A DNA stretch of 25,209 nucleotides from the NCBI GenBank assembly GCA_049999725.1, contig JBNGIS010038296.1, forward strand, positions 1-25,209, given 5' to 3'. Origin of the DNA: Haplomitrium mnioides (Eukaryota > Marchantiophyta > Haplomitriopsida > Calobryales). Made by a program: the position numbers and the translations under genes. This document shows, piece by piece, positions 12,049-20,149 of the stretch; the stretch's first letter is position 1; every line of letters starts with the position of its first letter. The notes under the pieces are model-generated. The model made no database searches, was not told the origin of the DNA, and saw only the letters and a program-made list of their open reading frames with translations.

Positions 12049-12162
12049 AGTCGCATAATCTGGAATGGCCCCCTAATTGTGCATTCCAAGTTTCCGCAAA
12101 TTCAAATTCTCTAGCCAAATTGTAGTAGTCTCATCGTGAACTCTACAACGCTGGATTGCAGA
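12049..12162. repeat. left copy of ~114 bp direct repeat (candidate TSD)
   Basis: This segment matches 14237-14350 at a constant offset of 2188 bases with about 11 mismatches in 114 positions (roughly 90% identity, counted by eye) and no indels. Similarity stops sharply at both ends. It sits directly outside the (CT)n-minisatellite-(TTCTA)n insertion, as a target-site duplication would. Confidence 0.85.
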
Positions 12163-12203
12163 CTCGCGGAGTTATTTTTGTCCTCCTCATATACTATATT
12201 AGG

Positions 12204-12206
<3 letters not shown>

Positions 12207-12271
<65 letters not shown>
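12207..12271. repeat. (CT)n microsatellite
   Basis: An uninterrupted CT dinucleotide run of 65 bases (about 32 units). It sits near the 5' edge of the composite insertion and directly abuts the minisatellite. Its purity contrasts with the heavily mutated minisatellite next to it, consistent with ongoing slippage. The exact length may also be an assembly approximation. Confidence 0.97.
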
Positions 12272-12273
<2 letters not shown>

Positions 12274-13805
12274 GGCTAAATTATCAAATCACAAGATGGA
12301 ATATCACAAAGTAGGGTCGGAACATCAAAAGGCAGAGTTGGAACCAATACGAAAAGCTAAGACCGGGACCAAAGGACAGAGCTTGACTAAAAAGGGATCA
12401 AATTGCAGAACCAGAATTTCAAATCATAGGGCTGGAATACCGAAATGCAGGGCTAGATCATCAAATTGCTAAGTGGGAACCAACGAGAATACCAAACCAC
12501 GAGACTAGAATATCAAAATGCAGGGATAGACCAATCAAGGGCAGAACATCAAACACAGGGCTGGAATCAAGAGACAAGGTTAAGATGGAGATCAAAATAC
12601 AATGCAAGGTTAGTATCGGGATCAAAATACAAGGCTGGAACCAGAACGCATGGCTGGAATAACTAAATTACGGGCTGGATTAACAAAGAGTAGAGATGGC
12701 ATATGCAAGGTGGGAACCAGAACGCAAGACTGAATTCAGGGCTGGAACATCCAACGCAGGGCTGCAATCAACGAAAAGACTGAAACCAGGAACCAATACA
12801 AGACAGAACCAAAGGGAGATTAAAATGCAGAGTTATGCAGGGCTGGAGTAATCAAATTACAGAGCTAAATTTGCAATTACCAGGCTGGAGTATCCAAATG
12901 CAGAGTTGATATCAGATTACAGGGCTGGATTCAAGGTCAAAATGCGGGAGATCAAAGAAGATTCAAACTACAGAGCTGGAACTTCAAAGAGCGCAAGGCT
13001 GGAATCCTCGAACACAAAATGCAGAACTGAAACTACAAAATGCAGGGCCAGATTCATTGAACGCAGGAGCTGGAAGCACAAAATACAGGGTAGAGATCAC
13101 TGATTGCAAAGCTGGAAACATAGAGCACATGGTTGGAAACACAAAATGCAGAGGTTGGAACCACATAATGTAGGGCTGGAATGGCAGGACTGGACCTGCA
13201 AAAATTCAGAGCAATCACCACAAAGCACAAAACTTGGAGCTGAAATCACATAATGCAAAATTGGAATCATGGAAGACAAGGCTGGACCCACAAATTACTG
13301 GGATGGATTCACATAGTACAGAAATCAGGGCTAACACCACGGTACACAAAATATAGAGCTGGAACCACAGAATGAACAATTGGAACCACATTAGACAGGG
13401 CTGGACTCTCAAAGGCAAAGTCTGAATCACATACTACAAAAACCATGACTGTCACCACAGTCCACAAATTACAGGGCCTGAACCCCTGAACGCAGAATTG
13501 GAATCACATATGCCATGGCTGGATCCACAAATCACAGGGTTGGATTCACATAACCCAGAGCTGGAACCACGGGATGCAAAACTGGATCAAAATACAGAAC
13601 TATTCCACAAGGCAAGGCTGAAACAGAATGCATGGCTGAACTACAACCAATTCACAAAGCTGGAGTCTCAAAACACACAGCTGGAACATCCAAATGGGGC
13701 TGGTATGCCATTCCCAAACACAGGGTTCGAATCAACATACAAGACTGGAACATCTCACCCCAAAACTATTACAACTCACGCAATTCAGAATTGGGGCTGC
13801 AACCA
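12272..13805. repeat. degenerate GGCTGGA minisatellite, unit ~21 bp
   Basis: The word GGCTGGA occurs at least a dozen times exactly and many more times in variants, always on the same strand. It is typically preceded by (AT)GCAG and followed by A(T/C)CA(C/A)A. Spacing is often near 21 bp or a multiple, but units have been lost and gained. Because 21 is a multiple of three, frames through it give repetitive peptides (for example GLDSHNPELEPRDAKLDQ), and the frames 12466-12666, 12906-13103, 13498-13845 and their reverse-strand counterparts are by-products of the repeat, not genes. Confidence 0.85.
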
Positions 13806-13859
13806 AATGCTAAGAGTCTCAGGCCACAACTTAGACAAAATTTAACATGGTCTGGTTAT

Positions 13860-14236
13860 CAATTACTGAAATAAGATATATCGGCTGTTGGCAGAGCGAC
13901 ACTATTGCTAGAAGGCGTCGGAAATTTGAAGAAAGCTGGCTGGAAAATCCAGAACTTCCGAACTAGCTTTCAGAACGTTTCGGTTTCTTTGTCTATTAGT
14001 TCTCAGATCATTAGTTACTCTGACAGATATTCAAGAGTTTAGAGTGAGAGCATCTTTATCTTTATTTTTACGAGTGAGCTTTTGCTTACCATGATGTTTT
14101 TCTTTCTGTTGTTAGACTTTTTATTTTCCTACTCCCCCTTACTTGCACCTCGGTGCTTGTTGTACCTTCAGTCCCTATGGCCTTAGGACTGACCTGGGAC
14201 TTATATATCAAATTCTATTCTATTCTATTCTATTCC
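13860..14236 (+). other. LINE/SINE-like 3' end with stem-loops and (TTCTA)n tail
   Basis: A unique-sequence segment follows the minisatellite and ends in a TTCTA repeat of about 4.6 units (14213-14235). Two inverted repeats lie just before the tail: GCACC/GGTGC around a 2-base loop (14145-14156), and CAGTCC/GGACTG around an 11-base loop (14169-14174 with 14186-14191). In LINEs whose reverse transcriptase recognises its own template strictly, a 3' stem-loop followed by a short tandem repeat is the recognition end. That is known for the family type; its application here is inference. Confidence 0.5.
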
Positions 14237-14350
14237 AGTCGTCTAGTCTGGAATGGCCCCCTAATTGTCCATTCCAAGTGTCCCCAAATTCAAATTCTCT
14301 AGCCAAATTGTAGTAGTCTCTTCATAAACTCTATAGCGCTGGATTGCAGA
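14237..14350. repeat. right copy of ~114 bp direct repeat (candidate TSD)
   Basis: Partner of 12049-12162, beginning directly after the (TTCTA)n tail. Differences are scattered substitutions (for example GTGCATT versus GTCCATT and TCATCGTG versus TCTTCATA). If it is a target-site duplication, about 10% divergence points to an old insertion. Confidence 0.85.
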
Positions 14351-14954
14351 TTGATGAGAAACCAACTGAGAGAGAGAGACATATGCTGAATTGCAAACTT
14401 GAAGATGACTTTACATGATCTCATAGCTCAACTCGCACTAATGGAAAGAAACGTTCCATTGTTAGTCATTTTATACTCGAAGTTCAAAAAACACATTTCT
14501 TGCCAAAAAGTGATTCACATAGCTTTTTATACGTAGGTTAACACATTGAAAAAAAAAGTTAGTATGTAAAGCACTACTCTTTTTCATCTTTCTAATTTCT
14601 TTTTTCCCTTTCCTTTAGAGAATCTGTACTATTTTGTCGTTTTGTAGGTTGTTTTCAAAAACACCATTTTTTTGGTGTATGAACGTTTACTAAGAATATT
14701 TTCTTAAATCATTTCTTGATTTTTTAGCTTATTTTTAAATAGCAAGAGTGTTTGGAGGCAAGAAGCAATTAGAGTAGGTTCATGCTCTCAAAAAAGTGTT
14801 ACTTTTAGACAACAATTTGAGATACTTTCAAATCAACACTTTGAGAGGTGAAACATTGGCAAACCAAGAGCGTTAAGTTTGATGGCAAGTATTTTGGGCA
14901 AAGATATGCCAATTGTTGAACAAGATATGTCAACATAGGAAGATTGTGAGAGTG
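14351..14954. other. AT-rich intergenic sequence
   Basis: No gene supported. A short (GA)5-like run at about 14371-14382 follows the right direct repeat. The words around 14396-14411 match 11642-11657 over 16 bases (AAACTTGAAGATGACT), a short exact repeat lying on the two sides of the composite insertion. Confidence 0.35.
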
Positions 14955-15043
14955 AACCTTATGTGCCCATAGGATCAACAATTGAACCCTATGCATGCAT
15001 AAGATCCAAGACTCAACTTTATGCGCACATTGGATCTTAACAT
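14955..15043. repeat. 30 bp tandem repeat with TATGCGCACAT core (cluster 1)
   Basis: Three head-to-tail units of 30 bp start at 14955, 14985 and 15015. Each begins AAC(C/T)(C/T)TATG, passes through a near-palindrome (TATGTGCCCATAGG, TATGCATGCATAAG, TATGCGCACATTGG) and ends with ATC(C/A)A-type sequence. The same near-palindrome recurs at 16.7-17.1 kb and 19.1-19.8 kb. This cluster lies just upstream of the decayed DUF7869 gene. Confidence 0.8.
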
Positions 15044-15680
15044 GTCGGACAAGTAATCAAAGTTTATTCCTTCTCGAGATTTTTAAAACACAAGAACTAA
15101 CAAGCAAGAAGAGTTTGACACTACAATAGAACTTTTTTTCTCTCAAACCAACTCTCATCTTTTGAGATTCGAGAAAAAGAAAGACACCATCAAGTCAACA
15201 ACCACACATTTATGCCATAATGATCAGAGAGTTATGGAAGCTTCTTTGTCAACAATAGATGATGACAACAACTTCGAAGACTTAAATTTATTTGTTCAAA
15301 AGACTAAAAACATTAAATTAGAAAGTTGCTTCAATTTTGAAGGTCACCCTTGGCAACACTCAAACAAATAGTGAATTCTACGCAAGTTGGATCTCTAAGT
15401 GAGAATGGAAGGTCAAAAAGAAATGGAAAGTATTTGAGGAAATCTTAAGATGAGAGTTTAGGCAATGATTCAAGCAAAGAGTCTCTATCACTAAATATTT
15501 CTTTGGAGTCATCATTGAGAGCTTTGATTATTTTAAAATAGACATTTCCTTATGCTCAAGATTTTGATGAAGATTCTATTTTGACTTGGTCAAGTTCTCC
15601 TACATTTCAAAACAGTCTACACAGATCAAGAAAGAATTTTCAATGATACACAAGATCTCAAAGATAATGCTTTATCTTCG
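15044..15680 (+). other. possible N-terminal part of the DUF7869 gene
   Basis: A forward frame at 15162-15371 is open for 69 codons and reads as an acidic, low-complexity stretch (for example STIDDDNNFEDLNLF). The following 300 bases alternate between frames. It lies directly upstream of recognisable DUF7869-family sequence on the same strand, so it may be the variable N-terminus, but there is no conserved motif to prove it. Confidence 0.3.
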
Positions 15681-16451
15681 ATGGTTGGATTCATCTACGA
15701 ACTCAATCGATCAGGAAAACATAAGAGTTCTTTATTTGGGCCAAAACCCAAATGGATAAATCATTTATATGACAATTCATTGCAAAAAGTCCATTATGGT
15801 GAGAGCTTTGTAGAGAAAAAACTCAATTCGATATCAGTTTTGAAATTAAGAAGAATTTCAAGTTGCCAAAGTAATTGTTTCTCATTGTGTAAGACAAATT
15901 TCTTAAGAAGTATGAAGGAAACATATTTTTAACAAAGCATGAAGAATTGAGATAATAACTTGCAATGAGGAATACCAAGACAAGACTCCAATCTCAATAG
16001 TCGATTCACTCTACCTAACGGTATTGTTGTATGCAAAAGAGCCTTCAAGTTAAATATTATTCGTAGGAAATGATGGAATCCAAAGGATTCAAAATCTCAA
16101 AAATACAAATCCAAGAGACATTTTTGGAAATAGAGAATTATCTACCAAAGGAGTTTTTGTGCATGAATAGGTGGACAATTTTTTCAAGGACACTATGAGA
16201 GAATGTGTGCAACTTTGAGTCGGTTTATAATTTGCTAGACACTTTTACCAAATGGGAAGTTTATGACTACTATGCAACTTATTTAAAAGAGAAGGATCTC
16301 GATTGCATTCTAAGTTTTTCTGGTTTTACAAAACATTGGAGAATGCATTTTCCAAATATTAAAATTCCAAAGAGCAATAGATTTGTTGTTTGTGAAACTT
16401 GCGAAGAAATTAAATGGCTCTGGGAAACATCCATCTTGGAGTCCAACAAAG

Positions 16452-17401
16452 GTAACAAATTTCTTTCCTTTTAAAACCAATGGTTATTATGATGCTCTTC
16501 TTACTTGTTATCTAAGAAACAACTTTTGTTTAGCATGATTTCAAGAGGTAATACTTGAAGAGCTCAATGGGTGAGAGATATCAATCTAGAACTAACTAGA
16601 GTCAAAGATTAGTTTTGGAGATGTCAATCTTTGTTATTCTAAGAGCGTACATATTTTATTGTTGTTGATTTGATTTTTAAATGAGGCTAGAGTCAAAAAA
16701 AGCATAAGAACTATAGTTGTTAGGTAAGACTCTATGCTTGCATAGGTTTGTTAATTTTAGTTTAAAAGTAAAGCATATCGAGAGTCAAAGACAAGGTAGA
16801 ATATGTTTTGGTTGTTGTTTGTTACCTTAGATGCACACGAGGATTTTCTATTGTTGCCTTTCATTCAAGATCCAACTAGAGATAAATGAGAACAAGAATA
16901 ATTATTGTTGTTTGTGACCCTATGCGCACATAGGTTTTGTTCTTCTTTCTTTCAAATCTTGTTGCAACTACCATCAAAGAAAATCAAGGAATCAATGTTG
17001 TTTTTTTTTTTATCTTATGTGTGCATAAGTTTTGTTGTTGTTTCTTTGAACTTTATGCGCGTATAGAGCTAAAGCTAGCATAGAAATTGTAGTTCCAATT
17101 TGTGACCTCATTAGTGCAAAGGTTCATTTTTCCTCTTGTTGAATCTCTTGCGCCTGTTGAGTTAAAGAAAGCCCAAGACGTGTCAAAGGTGTTTGTTTCC
17201 CTAAGCTCACATAGTTGTTATTATGGTTATTTTGAATCTCTTGTCGTTACAGATTAAAAATAAGACTTCAAATCGTCGTTTATAGTTTTGACCCTTTGTG
17301 CTTAAATATTATTTGCGTGTGCAACTATCTTTTTAAATTTGCAACATCAAGATATCTTTCACATAATTGTTTATATTTTTTGGTGTTATTGGATGATGCA
17401 G
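16452..17401 (+). other. probable intron (or insertion) in the DUF7869 gene
   Basis: Family similarity stops at about 16450, where AAAG is followed by GTAACA, and resumes around 17428. A TTATATTTTTTGGTGTTATT tract ending in GATGCAG (17401) would serve as acceptor. Splicing there keeps the downstream reading phase, although a stop follows shortly after the junction, consistent with decay. The interval is T-rich and contains several CTATGCNNNNCATAG near-palindromes. A transposon insertion is an alternative; no flanking duplication was seen. Confidence 0.4.
16732..17068. repeat. CTATGC..GCATAG palindromes (cluster 2)
   Basis: Four clear copies: 16732-16746 (CTATGC TT GCATAG, perfect arms), 16918-16934 (CCTATG CGCA CATAGG, perfect arms), 17014-17029 (CTTATG TGTG CATAAG, perfect arms) and 17051-17068 (TTATGCGCGTATAG, imperfect). 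A decayed copy lies at 16825-16842. Each of the main copies is bordered by TTGTTGTT-like T-rich sequence, suggesting units of about 100 bp. All lie inside the probable intron of the DUF7869 gene. Confidence 0.7.
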
Positions 17402-18160
17402 TAAAATATAGATGCTAATTGTTTCTTCATCGTGACCAACAAATGAAAGAAAGAACAAAACTTTCAAACCATCAAAAAAAATGTTATGTTGATGGTCAAA
17501 AGTATTTGGGCATTGTGATGGATGGAATGAATCAAAGGAAAGCAATGATTCCACACTAACCTTCACCACCAAAAAACATTGATAAAGATTGTTTGGTGGG
17601 TGTGCATGTTGTTGGTGCGCTAATTTTCAATCATGCTCTTTCTTCGAGGGTCTTCTTAACATATGGAAACTTGAAAAGCGACTCCAATTTGACTGTTATA
17701 GTGCTCAATAGAATATTGCACGATATTAAAAGGCCATTACCTCCCACCTTGTATCTTCAATTGGACAATGCGACACCACAAAATAAGAATTCCATTTTAT
17801 TTGGATATCTTAGTCTTATGATGGCCAAGAATGTTTCTCGTAGTTGGCCATACTCACAAAAAATTCAATCAAATGTTCAACAATTTCCAAAAATGTTTGA
17901 AGCATGTAGAGGCTGTTGTAATAAGAAGTCTTAGCAAGACGCTACAATTGTCTTATAATTCTGAACCACAAGTAACTCTTTTGATGGAAACTTGGGATTT
18001 CAAATTGTATCTATAGCAATGTCTCTCCTTGGTTCAAAATATACATGATGTTACCTTCAATTAACAAGTCAAGTTAAAGTTTAGTGATTCGAAGGCAAAG
18101 ATTTGGAGCAAAAATTTTTCACTTGAGGAATTCTAGTGACCTCTATATGGTAGTGTCAAC

Positions 18161-18890
18161 TCAAGTGTCTACTTAAAGTGAACAAAGAAATTTTAAGTTC
18201 AATATTAATCCCTTTGAAGGTTTTATTTGAATCAAATGATCTCAAAAAGAAGAAAGAGAAGTTGACAAATAGCAAGTGGTCTTTGCAATTAGAGACAACA
18301 TAAGTAAGAACTGCTACAAGTTCTTTACAACTTTGAATGTTCAATGGTGAAATGATTTTTTCTTTGCTCAACAAGAGATTGCAGCCTACATCCTTGAAAG
18401 AAAAAGACAAAGACTCAAATAAAAATTCACCTTTCCACCTTTACAATCTGCAAACACTTGTAATGATTCTCAAAATGTTTGTCTAACCCATCAGTTTGAT
18501 GTTCACTAACCAGAGGAAGAAGTTCCAACAGAATGTATGTTTTCTATACATCAAACAATCTATGATAGAGCATGTAAGCCGCAAGCAGGGATTTATTCAT
18601 ATTAAACAAGATACACACACAAATTTAGCAAACTACTTGATGTGAAAGCCAAAAATGTTTATTTGTGGTGTTGCATCACTCGACCCAAAGAGCACACCGT
18701 TTGGGACTTTCAAAGTCCTCAAAGTTTTGTCATTTGATGAAGAAGAACCTCCAACCCAAAACAAGTATATGTTCAATGGTTTGCTTGTGAGGCTGAAGAT
18801 ATGTTTTCTCGACAATTCTTTCCAAAAAAAATAGCAACCACCAAAATGCTATTGAATCTTTTGGTATGATCTTTTGGATTGTTGAAGCGT
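18161..18890. other. sequence downstream of the DUF7869 remnant
   Basis: No gene is firmly supported. A forward frame near 18610-18790 reads coherently (for example MFICGVASLDPKSTPFGTFK, then DEEEPPTQNKYMF). It could be the C-terminal part of the same decayed gene or of another element. The overlapping reverse frames have no recognisable motif. Confidence 0.3.
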
Positions 18891-18899
18891 CTATCCACC

Positions 18900-19770
18900 T
18901 TGACTACTTAATCCTTTACTAGCAATGACTTTGATGCATAACTTAAAAACCTCTTACGTGCTTTGACTCTAATATAGAACTTGGACCCTTTTGTGCTTTG
19001 AGACTCTGATCCAAAATATGGAATCTTAATTGTGGTTAGAGTTTGTTATGGAACTCAAAACCTAACTGCACCTAGACTTTGATCTAGAACTCAGAACATT
19101 ATGCGCGTATTAACTTGGATGTGTAAGTCAAAACCTTATGTACTCATAGACTCTCTTGTAGAACTCAAAACCCTTTGCGAGCATAGTCTTTGTTGGCAAA
19201 TACTCAGATGTAGAACTCAAATTCCTATGCATACCTTATGCACACTTAGAATTTGATACAAAACCTTGAACCTTGTACACACAAAAACTACCATATAGAA
19301 CTTAGAATCTAAACTGCTTAAAGAGTTTGATGTGGAACTTGGAACTTGTTGTTCAAAGGGACTTTAGTCCAAAACTTGGAGCACTCTGCGTGTTTAGACT
19401 TTGAAGAAAGTTTCTAGGCCTATTTCTCATTTAGTTGCTCTAGCCTTTTTGATTTTGAGTTATGACTCCTTGGCTTATATGAATCTTTGAATTTTAAAGA
19501 ACTTTGAAATGTTAAGCCCTTGTAAAGAAATGAGTACTTAACCCTTTGTGTGCATCGATTTTGAAGAAGAATGGAAAGCCTCTTTCTTGCTTGGACTTCA
19601 AATTAGAGCTTTGAACTCCATGCAAGGATAGGTTTTTGTAGCTTTTGTCCCTCGATACTCCTAGTTGATTCCTTTTACTTGTGGTTTCGTTGATCTTTTC
19701 CTCAAGTTTTCTATTTATTTTTCAAAAAACAAGTTTTTAATATAATTATTTCTATGCGCGCATGAAGCTT
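18900..19770. repeat. degenerate ~50 bp repeat with TATGCGCGCATAG core (cluster 3)
   Basis: A long array in which units of very roughly 45-55 bp read AGACTTTGATNTAGAACTC then AAAACCCTATGCGCGCAT. Well-kept cores are near 19098, 19134, 19169, 19229 and 19752 (CTATGCGCGCATGAAG); decayed ones lie near 19387, 19545 and 19618. The TAGAACTC/AACTTGGA half recurs more regularly than the palindrome. It is the same core as clusters 1 and 2, placed downstream of the DUF7869 remnant and upstream of the Ty3/gypsy remnant. Confidence 0.65.
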
Positions 19771-20149
19771 ATGCAACCAGATTTATTTCAAAATGACTTC
19801 ATTTTGACTTTTGTTTCAAATTTTTGGCTTTGAAATGTATTCTAATTCTATCCCAAATACAAGTTTTTTTGTGAAAACAAACCACAACTGTTGTACTTGT
19901 TATTGATTTTGAGATTTCAAATATTTTCATAAAATTAATAATATCATTCAATTTTTCATAATAAAATTGCTTCTTGATTTATCAAGCTTGTTGAATCCGC
20001 AAACATTTAACCAAGAAAAGTCATGTAATTTTTTAGTAAAAATACACTCGTTTTCTTTATTTTTTTGAGCTTGAAAACATTGTGTTTTCTTGTTAAAAAA
20101 ATTCTTGTTTTGAGTAGCCTGTTCTTGGTTCATAGTAGAGGATATTATA
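19771..20149. other. AT-rich spacer before the Ty3/gypsy remnant
   Basis: No gene supported. T-rich, low-complexity sequence. A TGTGATTAGAGC word near 20150-20161 agrees at 9 of 12 positions with the common plant primer-binding site word TGGTATCAGAGC, so this spacer could be the eroded end of a 5' LTR. No matching 3' LTR was found. Confidence 0.25.

Larger units (their letters stand above)
12163..14236 (+). mobile_element. composite non-LTR retroposon candidate (SVA-like layout)
   Basis: About 2.07 kb lying exactly between two ~114 bp direct repeats. In order it contains a short leader, a pure CT run (12207-12271), a minisatellite of about 1.5 kb (12272-13805), a unique 3' segment of about 400 bp with two stem-loops, and a (TTCTA)n tail (14213-14235). 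A 3' simple-repeat tail plus flanking duplications of variable length is the signature of target-primed reverse transcription used by LINEs and the non-autonomous elements they mobilise. No reverse transcriptase or endonuclease is visible, so it would be non-autonomous. The order simple repeat, VNTR, unique tail recalls primate SVA elements; this is an analogy of layout only. A target-site duplication of 114 bp is long for a LINE-type event, so segmental duplication remains possible. Confidence 0.55.
15681..18160 (+). pseudogene. DUF7869-family gene, decayed (transposase-like, function unknown)
   Basis: Forward-strand blocks follow the order of a multicopy, uncharacterised eukaryotic family that I know as DUF7869. 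They are a Cys-containing block (15830-15930, RRISSCQSNCFSLC); FTLPNGIVVCKRAF near 16010; a 16205-16474 block with FTKWEVYDYYATYL, HWRMHFPNIKIPKSNRFVVC and CETCEE; then from 17428 HRDQQMKERTK, MDGMNQRK, LPPTLYLQLDNATPQNKN, and in the next frame VGHTHKKFNQMF (from 17831). The DGM, LDN...NKN and GHTH...Q motifs are the family hallmarks. Lesions are stops (including TAA at 17557-17559), a frame change with a probable small deletion near 17830, and loss of the acidic residues usually following GHTH. A weak C-terminal match continues to about 18160. Repeated, transposon-like distribution suggests a mobile-element enzyme; the activity is unproven. Confidence 0.72.

Noticed and set aside
12466-13845. 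Open frames in the minisatellite as genes for repetitive proteins.
   Set aside because: They occur in several frames on both strands, because the unit is near 21 bp and poor in stops. None has a start context or a non-repetitive domain.
12061-14348. The ~100 bp direct repeats as short LTRs, since the copies can be trimmed to TGGAAT...TTGCA.
   Set aside because: The similarity extends beyond the TG on the left, no primer-binding site follows the left copy, no polypurine tract precedes the right copy (a TTCTA repeat does), and no 5 bp target duplication flanks the pair.
14955-15043. A CRISPR-like array of 30 bp units.
   Set aside because: Units are head to tail with no unique spacers, only three copies exist, and the setting is a plant nuclear genome.
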